A DNA stretch of 9,607 nucleotides, from the NCBI GenBank assembly GCA_023461495.1, contig JAEYLA010000263.1, positions 1-9,607 of the forward strand, read 5' to 3'. The DNA comes from Bacillota bacterium. GTDB lineage: Bacteria; Bacillota; Clostridia; Christensenellales; CAG-138. Positions 1 through 6,502 of this stretch are shown piece by piece; position 1 is the first letter of the stretch, and each line of letters starts with the position of its first letter. Under the pieces are notes generated by a model, which worked only from the letters and a program-made list of their open reading frames with translations, did not search any database and was not told the origin of the DNA. The position numbers and the translations under genes are program-made.

Positions 1-161
1 AGGGCGATTACGCCAAAGAAGAATCCCCATGCGAAGCTCGTCTGGTACCCCTTCTTTTTCGCAAGGGACTGTACCGCAAAGCCCATACCCACAGCAGCTC
101 CGACAACGACAACCAGCCAGAGAAAAATACCACCAACCATACCCATACTCCGAATCGCCAT
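1..161 (-). CDS. Small membrane protein, 5' end only (partial)
   Basis: An open frame starts at the ATG at 161 and runs off the left edge; 53 codons are visible. The peptide begins MAIRSMGMVGGIF and has one strongly hydrophobic segment at about residues 8-25. A Lys-rich turn (AKKKGYQTS, residues about 29-37) follows, then the start of a second hydrophobic, aromatic-rich segment (FAWGFFFGVIA). A purine-rich stretch (GGGAAGG about 8 bases upstream of the ATG) serves as ribosome binding site. ATGs at 146 and 140 are possible later starts. The two-helix, short-loop layout is common among small uncharacterised Clostridial membrane proteins; I do not recognise a named family. It lies 79 bases after the ABC exporter stop on the same strand, with a hairpin between them, so co-transcription is possible but not certain. 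Confidence 0.6.
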   Translation of the reverse strand, partial: MAIRSMGMVGGIFLWLVVVVGAAVGMGFAVQSLAKKKGYQTSFAWGFFFGVIA

Positions 162-201
162 ATCCTTTTCCTTCCCTTCTTGAAATGTCAGTTATTGATA
201 T

Positions 202-230
202 GGCGGCATGCATCCTTTATGCACGCCGCC
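202..230 (-). terminator. Hairpin after the ABC exporter (possible terminator)
   Basis: A 12-bp stem (202-213 with 219-230, one G-U pair) closes a 5-base loop, 11 bases past the exporter stop codon. In the minus-strand RNA it is preceded by an A-run but is not followed by a U-run, so it is a poor textbook intrinsic terminator in that direction. On the plus strand a T6 run lies 6 bases after the stem, but no plus gene ends here. It may act as a weak terminator, or as an RNA-stabilising or processing hairpin between the exporter and the small membrane protein gene. Confidence 0.45.
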
Positions 231-240
231 GTTCCCTTTT

Positions 241-1929
241 TTATTGAAAGTTCAGGGTGGATTTGTCCACCTGGGTCAGCATGCCTTCCTTGAGCTCAAA
301 GATTTTATCGGCATTGCGGATGGTCGTCAGCCTATGGGCAATGGCGATAATTGTGCAGGAGCCCGCAAGCTCGTTGATGGCCCGCTGGATTTGCCGCTCC
401 GTTTCCACATCCACAGACGCCGTCGCTTCATCTAAGATGATGATGGGCGCGCGCCTGAGCACCGCGCGCGCAATCGCCACGCGCTGCTTTTGTCCGCCGG
501 ACAGGCGCGTACCGCGCTCGCCAACATGGGTCTCGTATCCGTCCGGCATATCCATGATATCCTCATGGATATGCGCCGCCTTTGCCGCCGCTATAATCTC
601 TTCCATTGTGGCATCTTCCGCCGCATAGCCGATATTTTCGGCTATCGTACCGTTGAACAGGAAGGTATCCTGCATGACCGGCGCGATGTTTTTCCTTAGG
701 CTGTTGAGCGTTACGTGTCTGATATCCTTGCCGTCAATGCACACCTTGCCGTCAACGGGATCATAGAAGCGGGAAATCAGCTGTGTAAGCGTCGTTTTCC
801 CAACGCCTGTGGGGCCAATGAGCGCAATCATTTCGCCCGGCTCGCAGGCAAAGCTGACGTTGCGCAGCACCTGCTGATCCTTTTCATAGCCAAAGTCCAC
901 ATTCTCAAAAACGATTTGTCCTTTTACCGTGCCGATATCCGCCGCGTCTGGCTCATCCACAATATCTGAGGGCGCATCCATCACCGCCATGACGCGCTCC
1001 GCCCCCGCATATGCCTGCTGCGTATCCTCCAGCAGCTTCGCAAAGCCGGTAATGGGCGCGTAGAACAGTGCCAGATACAACAGGAACGCAACGATATCCG
1101 CCACATCCATATCGCCCCGGATGGCGAGCGCACCGCCTACACCGGCGACAATAATGGTGCCGATGGCGGAAAAGAACTCCACAGTCGGATGGAAAATCGC
1201 GCTTTTGCGCAGCGCAAACAGGATAGCGCTTGTATAGCCGTTGGCCTGTGCGCCAACGCTCCGCTCCTCGCTCTTTTCCTGCCCAAACGCCTGTATCTCA
1301 TGGATGCCGGAGAAATTGTCCTGCAGCTTTGAATTGAGCGCGCCAAGCTTCCCCTGCGCAACGCGGAAATGCGGACGGATTTTTGTTGTAAAAAGGTAGC
1401 CCGCAACCGCAATCAGCGGCAGCGGAATGCAGGTTAAGAGCGCAAGCTGTACGTTGACGGAAAGCAGCATCACGAGTACGCCAATAAGCGTAATACAGTT
1501 TGTCACCATTTCCGGGATGATGTGCGCGTACAAAAGCTCAAATGTGGCCGTATCGTTAATCACACGGCTCATCAGATCGCCCGTTTGGCGCTCATGGAAA
1601 AACCGCATGGAAAAGCTCTGTATCTTTTGATACAGCTTGACGCGCACCCCTTCCACCAGGCTCCATGCCGCAACGTGCGCATAATAATTGCTCGCATACC
1701 GGAACAGCACGCGCAGCAGATACACGCCTGTAAGCGCTGCAGTGAGATATGCAATTTTTTCAAGGGCAGCGCCCTTGGGGAGACCGTCCGTAAGCGTCTT
1801 TGTAATCTCGGACAGCAGCCGTGGCCCCGCAAGATTCAAAACCGTCAGCAACAACGTAGAGAGGATCGCGATAGCATACAGTCCTTTGAACCGCTTCGCG
1901 TCCCCCATCAACCTGAACAAAAGTTTCAT
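241..1929 (-). CDS. ABC exporter half-transporter (membrane domain plus ATPase)
   Basis: This is a 562-residue fused-domain ABC exporter of the ABCB/MdlB/MsbA type. It would export a lipid, peptide or drug across the cytoplasmic membrane using ATP; the substrate cannot be told from sequence. The N-terminal membrane domain (about residues 10-310) has the usual six-helix pattern. The ATPase domain is complete: A-loop Tyr348, Walker A GPTGVGKT (372-379), Q-loop Gln420, signature LSGGQKQR (476-483), Walker B IIILDEA with catalytic Glu501, D-loop SVD (505-507) and H-loop His532. All catalytic residues are present, so a working homodimer is plausible. The start was set at the ATG at 1929 because GGGAGGAG lies just upstream; the in-frame ATG at 1953 has no such site. 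The C-terminus ends about 30 residues after the H-loop and lacks the usual G-T-H-x-E-L segment. No partner half-transporter is adjacent in the window. Confidence 0.95.
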   Translation of the reverse strand: MKLLFRLMGDAKRFKGLYAIAILSTLLLTVLNLAGPRLLSEITKTLTDGLPKGAALEKIAYLTAALTGVYLLRVLFRYASNYYAHVAAWSLVEGVRVKLYQKIQSFSMRFFHERQTGDLMSRVINDTATFELLYAHIIPEMVTNCITLIGVLVMLLSVNVQLALLTCIPLPLIAVAGYLFTTKIRPHFRVAQGKLGALNSKLQDNFSGIHEIQAFGQEKSEERSVGAQANGYTSAILFALRKSAIFHPTVEFFSAIGTIIVAGVGGALAIRGDMDVADIVAFLLYLALFYAPITGFAKLLEDTQQAYAGAERVMAVMDAPSDIVDEPDAADIGTVKGQIVFENVDFGYEKDQQVLRNVSFACEPGEMIALIGPTGVGKTTLTQLISRFYDPVDGKVCIDGKDIRHVTLNSLRKNIAPVMQDTFLFNGTIAENIGYAAEDATMEEIIAAAKAAHIHEDIMDMPDGYETHVGERGTRLSGGQKQRVAIARAVLRRAPIIILDEATASVDVETERQIQRAINELAGSCTIIAIAHRLTTIRNADKIFELKEGMLTQVDKSTLNFQ

Positions 1930-1980
1930 TACTCCTCCCAAACCAGCCTGCATGCAATACGCATACGTACATTAGGTAAC

Positions 1981-2009
1981 AGTATACTCCGTTCGCTGCC
2001 TACTTTCAA
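1981..2009 (-). promoter_or_regulatory. Sigma-A-type promoter for the ABC exporter
   Basis: On the minus strand, a -35 TTGAAA (2004-2009) and a -10 TATACT (1981-1986) are separated by exactly 17 bases. This matches the housekeeping consensus well and predicts a start near 1974, giving a leader of roughly 45 bases before the ATG at 1929. Confidence 0.8.
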
Positions 2010-2046
2010 TGGATGCGGTTTTGAAGCAAGTGAAACACAAGGGTGA

Positions 2047-2077
2047 TTGACCGGCTCCGTTTTGTTGTATATATAAA
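2047..2077 (+). promoter_or_regulatory. Probable promoter for the DUF4870-like gene
   Basis: A -35-like TTGACC (2047-2052) is followed by a very AT-rich stretch holding TATATA (2070-2075, spacer 17) and TATAAA (2072-2077, spacer 19). Either can serve as the -10. The predicted leader is about 75 bases long and contains the hairpin at 2091-2125. Confidence 0.55.
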
Positions 2078-2090
2078 ATAATTTCACTGC

Positions 2091-2125
2091 ATGTACAGCT
2101 AAGGGGAATTAAAAAGCTTGTACAT
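2091..2125 (+). promoter_or_regulatory. Leader hairpin or TGTACA dyad upstream of the DUF4870-like gene
   Basis: ATGTACA (2091-2097) pairs with TGTACAT (2119-2125). The stem continues as GCT (2098-2100) with AGC (2115-2117) after one bulged T, closing a 14-base loop that contains AAGGGG. TGTACA is itself a palindrome, so the two copies 27 bases apart could equally be a DNA operator pair. It lies in the predicted untranslated leader, about 35 bases before the start codon. No known riboswitch class fits. Function is inferred only from position and symmetry. Confidence 0.4.
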
Positions 2126-2158
2126 CCGTAAAGCTTAAAACAAAAGGGGGTTCGGATT

Positions 2159-2536
2159 ATGGAACAGCCATTTACCCATGCAGAAGCGTATGAATTTTCA
2201 CCGGAGGATGTCCAGCAAAACAAGGCGATGGCCATCTTGGCGTACTTTATCTTTTTTCTTCCATTGGTTGCAGCAAAAGACAGCCGCTTTGCGCGGTATC
2301 ACGCCAACCAAGGGCTGATCGTTTTCATTGCATATGTAGCGCTTTATATCGTGCAGCTAATTCTATCTGCAATCCTGTTCGCAGGCCTGGCGTTTGGCGT
2401 ATTTGCAATCGTATCGTTGCTGTTTACTCTACTTTACCTTGGCTTACTGGTTCTGCTGATTTTAGGGATTGTCAACGCCGCGCAGGGCAAAGCAAAGCCC
2501 GTTCCTGTGATCGGTGGATTTACTTTGATCAAATAG
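2159..2536 (+). CDS. Tic20/DUF4870-like small integral membrane protein
   Basis: A 125-residue protein with a hydrophilic N-terminus (1-22) and about three or four membrane segments (roughly 23-38, 52-76, 80-108). Features typical of the DUF4870/Tic20-like family are visible: RFARYHANQGL (about 43-53) in the first loop, and the closing pattern GIVNAAQGKAKPVPVIG (about 103-119). The biochemical role of bacterial members is not established. The length is normal for the family. The start is the ATG at 2159, with AGGGGG at 2145-2150 and 8 bases of spacing. It is transcribed away from the ABC exporter and converges on the acyltransferase gene, with only 37 bases between the two stop codons, so it is probably a single-gene unit. 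Confidence 0.85.
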   Translation: MEQPFTHAEAYEFSPEDVQQNKAMAILAYFIFFLPLVAAKDSRFARYHANQGLIVFIAYVALYIVQLILSAILFAGLAFGVFAIVSLLFTLLYLGLLVLLILGIVNAAQGKAKPVPVIGGFTLIK

Positions 2537-2559
2537 GTCTCATTCTCCTGAATATGATG

Positions 2560-2590
2560 AAAGCGCTCGCCGGTTACTGGCGGGCGCTTT
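2560..2590. terminator. Shared hairpin terminator between convergent genes
   Basis: A stem of 12 Watson-Crick or wobble pairs (AAAGCGCTCGCC at 2560-2571 with its partner ending at 2590), plus a G-T pair, closes a 5-base loop. Arms begin and end with AAA/TTT, but no long U-run follows on either side. It lies 24 bases past the DUF4870-like stop codon. On the other strand it overlaps the last codons of the acyltransferase, whose TAA stop (2574-2576) sits in the loop. It can serve both convergent transcripts. Confidence 0.65.
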
Positions 2591-3704
2591 GCATTCCCTT
2601 CATTCCAAGCAATATTCTTGTGATGCTGATCCGCCGGAATAGTTCATATCCCGCAAGGGAAAGCAGCAGGGAAAATAGCATAATCAAAAGGAATTTCGTC
2701 CATGCCGGAAGCGTTGTGCCTACTACATAAAAGGCAACCGCCATCATCACGGACTGATGCAGAATATAAACCGGGAACGAAGCATTGCCACAATAGTGCA
2801 ACACTTTAGAGGAGTGATTGCAATGCGCCTGCACGGTGCCGAGCAATGCAAGGATGAAAAGCCACGCCGCAAGATTCATCATGAGGGTGATTACCCCGGA
2901 CTGCCATTGATACCCGGACGCAAAATTGAGCCGGATGCCCACCAAAACAAAGCAAGCTCCCGCAGCCAAAGCGGCAATAAGCAGCCGGGCGCGGTATGCC
3001 TTGAGTATATCAAAAAGGTCTCTGTGCGCAAGCCAATAGCCCAGCAAAAAGAGCAGCGCATAATGGAATGGATTTTTCCCGCCTACCGCAGGCAGCGCAC
3101 TTGCAACGGTCAGTGGGATGAACGCCCAGAAAAGCGAAGCCATCGTTCCAAACAGTACAGGCTTTTCCCTATCCGACCGGCGTATTCGCCTTAAAACGGG
3201 CAAAAGGGCCGTGCTGATCACAAACAGATACAGTAAGAACCATAGATGCCCCGGCGTAAAGCCGCCCGTGTAACCAGTCAAATCGGAGAAATTTGTGAAG
3301 TAGCCCGGTAAAAACGCAAAATAACTTCCGGCATATCCATATTGCTGCAAAAGGGCAAGGTATCCCTGCACCGGCACCACAAGGACAATCCCCGCAAGCA
3401 GCGGCACCAATAGGCGCAGCACTCGTTCTTTGAAAAACTGACTGGACGTACGTTTTTCCAGCGCATAGTAGGCGGAACTTCCCGCAATGACAAACATCAG
3501 CGGCATAAACCAGTAGGAAGCCAGCAATACGAACCATGTGGAAAACGAATTTACGGCATCCTTGATATAATTGGGTTCCCACGCATCAAACACGCGCGCC
3601 GTATGAAACGGAAACAGCAGTAAAATGCAGTGAATACGCAACCAGTCAATGCCAGCATTGCGCGGTTGATTTGGATTGATCTCGGCTTCAGGCATCGCTT
3701 TCAT
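2574..3704 (-). CDS. Acyltransferase family 3 integral membrane protein
   Basis: A 376-residue polytopic membrane protein (about ten helices) of the acyltransferase-3 family, whose members transfer acetyl or other acyl groups onto surface polysaccharides, peptidoglycan or small molecules from a cytoplasmic acyl-CoA donor. Visible family marks are GIDWLRIHCILLLFPFH with the conserved His34 in the first helix, the Arg pair in ERVLRLLVP (Arg94 and Arg97), and GHLWFLLYL with His153. A further ILHQS (His316) lies near the C-terminus. The true acceptor is unknown. The start is uncertain: the ATG at 3704 has GGAG 11 bases upstream; ATGs at 3740, 3728 and 3695 are alternatives, none with a strong binding site. 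It overlaps the 3' end of the GNAT gene, which points to translational coupling in one transcript. Its stop codon is inside the shared terminator loop. Confidence 0.88.
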   Translation of the reverse strand: MKAMPEAEINPNQPRNAGIDWLRIHCILLLFPFHTARVFDAWEPNYIKDAVNSFSTWFVLLASYWFMPLMFVIAGSSAYYALEKRTSSQFFKERVLRLLVPLLAGIVLVVPVQGYLALLQQYGYAGSYFAFLPGYFTNFSDLTGYTGGFTPGHLWFLLYLFVISTALLPVLRRIRRSDREKPVLFGTMASLFWAFIPLTVASALPAVGGKNPFHYALLFLLGYWLAHRDLFDILKAYRARLLIAALAAGACFVLVGIRLNFASGYQWQSGVITLMMNLAAWLFILALLGTVQAHCNHSSKVLHYCGNASFPVYILHQSVMMAVAFYVVGTTLPAWTKFLLIMLFSLLLSLAGYELFRRISITRILLGMKGMQSARQ

Positions 3705-4245
3705 TTGTGTTTCTGCTCCATTCTGCATAGGTAATGGCATACCGTAGCTCGTCCTGCCATTCGCCGTTCTTAAAGCGAACCGCCTTGAGTCGTGCCTCCT
3801 GATGCATGCCGCAATGCTGCATCACGCGTTCGGAAGCGAGATTGTTTGCATTGCAGCAGGCTGCAATCCGCCTGAGGCCAAGCTCTGAAAATCCAATCCT
3901 GAGCAATTCCTGCGCCATAATTGTGGCATACCCCCGGTACCAATGCTGCCTAAGCAGCATATATCCAATCTCCGCACCTCCCGGATCGGTTTTCGAAAGC
4001 TTGATGTTGCACATGCCGAGCACAGTCGCATCCGAAAGCTCCGCCACATATTCATAGAGCAGTTGCTCCGGACGGCTGCAGTATTCAAGCGTTTGCAAGA
4101 AATACGGCAAATACGCCTCTAAATTTTTAGAAGCGTCAAAGAGCGTATAGCGCATGACCAGCGGGTCCGAATATAATTCAAAATAAAGGGACAGGTCTTT
4201 TGCCTGTACCGGTCGGAGCGTCAACAACGGCGCATTCGCTCCCAT
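3688..4245 (-). CDS. GNAT N-acetyltransferase, RimJ/RimL type
   Basis: A 185-residue GNAT-fold enzyme that would move an acetyl group from acetyl-CoA to an amine. The N-terminus LTLRPVQAKDLSLYFELYSD is typical of the Acetyltransf_3 (RimJ/RimL) subgroup. The acetyl-CoA pyrophosphate-binding motif is LRQHWYRGYAT (about residues 98-108), followed by the helix and LGLRRIAACCNANNLASERV (122-141), where the Asn-x-x-S-x-x-V pattern is characteristic. The final CGMHQEARLK strand (145-154) is also normal. Substrates of this subgroup include ribosomal protein N-termini but also many small molecules, so no symbol is given. The ATG at 4245 has GGAGG with 7 bases of spacing. The downstream acyltransferase overlaps its 3' end; a functional link is possible but not shown. 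Confidence 0.9.
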   Translation of the reverse strand: MGANAPLLTLRPVQAKDLSLYFELYSDPLVMRYTLFDASKNLEAYLPYFLQTLEYCSRPEQLLYEYVAELSDATVLGMCNIKLSKTDPGGAEIGYMLLRQHWYRGYATIMAQELLRIGFSELGLRRIAACCNANNLASERVMQHCGMHQEARLKAVRFKNGEWQDELRYAITYAEWSRNTNESDA

Positions 4246-4277
4246 AACAATTCCTCCGCCATATCAAAATCTACAAA

Positions 4278-4291
4278 TTTATACCAGTATA
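4278..4291 (-). promoter_or_regulatory. Possible extended -10 promoter for the GNAT/acyltransferase pair
   Basis: On the minus strand TGGTATAAA forms an extended -10 (4278-4286), and a TATACT (4286-4291) lies immediately upstream as an alternative. No good -35 is found for either. It lies in the 69-base gap after the deacetylase stop. That gap has no convincing terminator, so read-through from the upstream cell-wall operon is also possible. Confidence 0.4.
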
Positions 4292-4314
4292 TCATATCTC
4301 TTTTTGTACAGCAC

Positions 4315-5199
4315 TCAGCCCCCTAACGCTTTCTCCATAAACTTCTCGGTAGAAATACCGCTTGGGCGGTTATAACGCCCAAGATGAAACAGGCTTGCGG
4401 GATTGTTGCGCTCTATATAATTGATGCGCTCCCTGCATGTGAGCGTCACGGTGAACCCCTGTGCGCGGAGCACCGCTTCGCTTTCCTGGTCCCAATGCCC
4501 AAAGGGATACGTAAATGTTGTAACAGCCATCCCGCAGTGTTCCCGCATGGCTGTGCGGAACGCGTCCACATCTTTTGTGAGGATGGCGGCATGCGCTTCC
4601 TTGGTTTCCCATGATTTGCGTTTCACCCCTTCACGCCCATTGCCGTTTGCATGCAGGTTGTAGGTGTGGCTGGCGATGTCTATATACCCGGACGCTTCCA
4701 GCGCCTTGATATCTTCCCAGTTCAAATAGGCATAGGCCGGGTTCTGGTCCATGAGTTCCTCCGCCCGCTGCGTATATGCGCCAACCACGGAAACCACAGC
4801 CTTCATTTCCAGGCGCTTTAAAATCGGAAGTACGTATACCAGGTTGTTGTAATAGCCATCGTCAAACGTCACCATGACCGGGTTTTCCGGCAGCTCCGCC
4901 TCGCCATTTATATAGGATACAAGTTCTTCGGGAAGAACCGTCGTATACCCATTCTTTTTCAAATACTGCAGGTCTTTTTCCAGCAGCGCCGGAGAAACCA
5001 CATATTCCCCCGCTCGCTGCGGGTCACGCAGCACCGAATGGTACATGATAACCGGCAGCCGAACGCCCGAAAGCGCGTCCGCACGCATCACTTCCACCAC
5101 GCCGCCGTCTTCAAACAGCAGCACCCCGGATATGACCAATACGATCATTGTAAGCAGCCCCAATATGCGTTTACATAAAATCCGTACCGCATTCTTCAT
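4315..5199 (-). CDS. Membrane-anchored polysaccharide deacetylase (NodB domain)
   Basis: A 294-residue carbohydrate esterase family 4 protein that would remove N-acetyl groups from a cell-wall or surface glycan such as peptidoglycan, outside the membrane. Residues about 10-30 form one hydrophobic segment with basic residues before it, acting as an anchor or uncleaved signal. The NodB motifs are intact: TFDDG (111-115, with base Asp113 and metal ligand Asp114), SHTYNLH (177-183, metal ligands His178 and His183) and TYPFG (230-234). PVIMYHSV (49-56) is the usual first strand of extracellular members. The start ATG at 5199 overlaps the stop of the metallopeptidase (ATGA), and GGAGG lies 7 bases upstream inside that gene. 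The two are therefore almost certainly translated from one mRNA and act on the same wall material. The exact substrate is inferred. Confidence 0.92.
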   Translation of the reverse strand: MKNAVRILCKRILGLLTMIVLVISGVLLFEDGGVVEVMRADALSGVRLPVIMYHSVLRDPQRAGEYVVSPALLEKDLQYLKKNGYTTVLPEELVSYINGEAELPENPVMVTFDDGYYNNLVYVLPILKRLEMKAVVSVVGAYTQRAEELMDQNPAYAYLNWEDIKALEASGYIDIASHTYNLHANGNGREGVKRKSWETKEAHAAILTKDVDAFRTAMREHCGMAVTTFTYPFGHWDQESEAVLRAQGFTVTLTCRERINYIERNNPASLFHLGRYNRPSGISTEKFMEKALGG

Positions 5200-6263
5200 T
5201 GTGCTACCTCCTGCGCCAATCCGTCCGCGCGCAGATATCCGCCTCCCTCCTGCTTCTGTATCGGCATACGGTTGCGTTCAAGAAATTTTACAAGTGGATA
5301 GACATCAATCCAAATCTGGTTGGTTCCGTCAATCTGGCTGTCGTCAAAGATCAGCTGCAACCCGAAATGCAGATGCGGCAGCTTGACGTTGTTGACGTCC
5401 TCCTTGGTGCTGTAGCCCGTCATCCCCATATAGCCGATGACATCCCCGGCTTTCACCGTATCGCCTTCCTCAAGCCCTGCCGCATATGGGCTGCCTTTTC
5501 GCAAATGCGCATAGTAGTAATACCGGAGCTTATCATGGCTGCGGATGCCGACACGCCAGCCGCCATACTGGTTCCAACCCAGCTTTTCTACTATGCCGCC
5601 CTCCACAGCGATAATCGGCGTACCGGTGGAGCCGCACAGGTCGTTGCCAAGATGCAGGCGTTTGTATCCGTAGGTGCGCGGATTGCCAAAATCGTCATAA
5701 TGGCCGAACCCATACCCCTTTGCAATCGGCGAGTAGACCTTGAGTCCATAGGCTGTTTTGCGCGTTCCATCCTCCTGCACAACTTCACGCTCCCCTACAA
5801 ACTGCGCAAGGATCGCCGTATACGCCTCCATATAGTAGGTATAGTAGCGCATGCCGCTGGTCATCTCCTCAAGCTTTTCCCCTTCGCGCAGGCGCGCCAC
5901 AAGATCGTCCAGGGTTTTACTTTGTTTCCCCGCCTTAAATACGCCGCCGTTCTTTGCCGCGGTATAGGCAAGCAGTTCTATCCAATTAAGTTTTACATTC
6001 TCATTTTTCTGATGGGACTTGACGTCATATTGATACGCCTGTTCCAATACCTCTAGCGGTACGTGAAATTCCACCCAGTGGATATAATCCTCCTTCATTT
6101 CTTCTTCTCCGCCGGAAGAAGAAGATGAGGAAATGGCCGTCTCCACAGGTGCAGGCGGAAGAAGCAGCAACACGGCCCCCAACAGTACGCATAGCGTAAG
6201 CAGCGCGCCAATGGTTTGATAAGCCCGCTTTCTGGTTTGTATCTTCCCGGTCAACAAAAGCAT
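5196..6263 (-). CDS. Membrane-anchored M23 family metallopeptidase
   Basis: A 355-residue protein of the LytM/M23 zinc peptidase family, which cuts peptide cross-links in peptidoglycan. After a basic start there is one membrane helix (about 17-36), a Ser-rich then Glu-rich linker (45-55), and a charged, probably helical region (60-165) containing LNWIELLAYTAAKNGG. The M23 core (about 185-305) follows. Zinc and catalytic residues are all present: HLGND (His204, Asp208), YYYYAHL (His253) and HLHFG (His297, His299), so it should be active rather than a degenerate LytM regulator. The start was placed at the ATG at 6263, which has GGGGG 4 bases upstream and AAGGAG further back; the in-frame ATG at 6314 has no binding site. 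It overlaps the deacetylase by 4 bases. Together they suggest envelope remodelling, for example in growth, division or sporulation, though the sequence does not show which. Confidence 0.93.
   Translation of the reverse strand: MLLLTGKIQTRKRAYQTIGALLTLCVLLGAVLLLLPPAPVETAISSSSSSGGEEEMKEDYIHWVEFHVPLEVLEQAYQYDVKSHQKNENVKLNWIELLAYTAAKNGGVFKAGKQSKTLDDLVARLREGEKLEEMTSGMRYYTYYMEAYTAILAQFVGEREVVQEDGTRKTAYGLKVYSPIAKGYGFGHYDDFGNPRTYGYKRLHLGNDLCGSTGTPIIAVEGGIVEKLGWNQYGGWRVGIRSHDKLRYYYYAHLRKGSPYAAGLEEGDTVKAGDVIGYMGMTGYSTKEDVNNVKLPHLHFGLQLIFDDSQIDGTNQIWIDVYPLVKFLERNRMPIQKQEGGGYLRADGLAQEVAQ
6101..6124 (-). repeat. Inverted repeat in the Ser/Glu linker of the M23 gene
   Basis: Two 10-base arms (6101-6110 and 6115-6124) are complementary in the mRNA apart from one G-U pair, with a 4-base loop. 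The arms encode the poly-Ser to Gly-Gly-Glu-Glu-Glu linker directly after the membrane helix. TCT/TCC and GAA codons are complementary, so low-complexity coding alone could make this hairpin. Any role in translation pausing is speculative. Confidence 0.6.
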
Positions 6264-6340
6264 CCGCCCCCTTTGCTCCTTACATGGAGCATATGAGACG
6301 GATGGCGCAGGCATGTGTTGTTTTCATCAATTCATCTTGG

Positions 6341-6370
6341 ATTTTAGGCATGCCACAGTCATGCTTACAA
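6341..6370 (-). promoter_or_regulatory. Probable promoter for the M23-deacetylase operon
   Basis: On the minus strand, a -10 TAAAAT (6341-6346, five of six consensus bases) lies 18 bases from a weaker -35 TTGTAA (6365-6370). The predicted leader is about 70 bases to the ATG at 6263. The spacer is filled by an inverted repeat (6348-6364). Confidence 0.5.
6348..6364. repeat. GCATG-N7-CATGC dyad inside the promoter spacer
   Basis: Perfect 5-bp inverted arms GCATG (6348-6352) and CATGC (6360-6364) are separated by 7 bases and lie between the proposed -35 and -10. The left arm is also part of an 8-bp palindrome, GGCATGCC (6347-6354). The position fits a repressor operator, but the arms are short and no regulator is identified. 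Confidence 0.35.
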
Positions 6371-6427
6371 GCGCAAAATGCCTGGCAATTTTAAAAAAAA
6401 GCAGAACGAAACAAACCAAACCCGGAC

Positions 6428-6452
6428 GATTCCGATAATTTTTAACGGAATC
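6428..6452. repeat. Dyad in the gap between the small membrane protein and the M23 gene
   Basis: GATTCCG (6428-6434) and CGGAATC (6446-6452) form a perfect 7-bp stem. After one mismatch, three more A-T pairs extend it, leaving a tiny loop. It is not followed by a U-run: on the minus strand the next T-run (T8, 6393-6400) is about 28 bases further on, too far for a standard intrinsic terminator. It is either a non-canonical terminator for the small gene, a leader element, or a protein-binding site. Nothing else beyond the promoter elements at 6341-6370 is recognised in the gap 6264-6502. Confidence 0.4.
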
Positions 6453-6502
6453 TCACCCTGTTCTTTCTAAATTGGCAGCTGCGCTAAACTTCCGCTCAGC
6501 CG

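Noticed and set aside
1522..2046. A 174-codon plus-strand frame opposite the exporter gene
   Set aside because: It is antisense to the exporter membrane domain and extends into its promoter; the composition (many Arg, His, Gln) is typical of a shadow frame.
2084..2158. A riboswitch in the leader of the DUF4870-like gene
   Set aside because: The leader is only about 75 bases and holds one simple hairpin; none of the conserved cores of known classes can be seen.
1972..2235. An 87-codon minus-strand frame across the divergent promoter region
   Set aside because: It covers the exporter promoter and the start of the DUF4870-like gene, contains low-complexity Cys/Thr/Ser-rich sequence and has no supporting motif.
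5199..6056. A 285-codon open frame on the plus strand opposite the M23 gene
   Set aside because: It is antisense to the catalytic core of a clear M23 peptidase; no recognisable domain or promoter supports it.
6393..6400. A run of eight T on the minus strand as an intrinsic terminator
   Set aside because: No GC-rich hairpin lies directly before it; the nearest dyad ends about 28 bases away.
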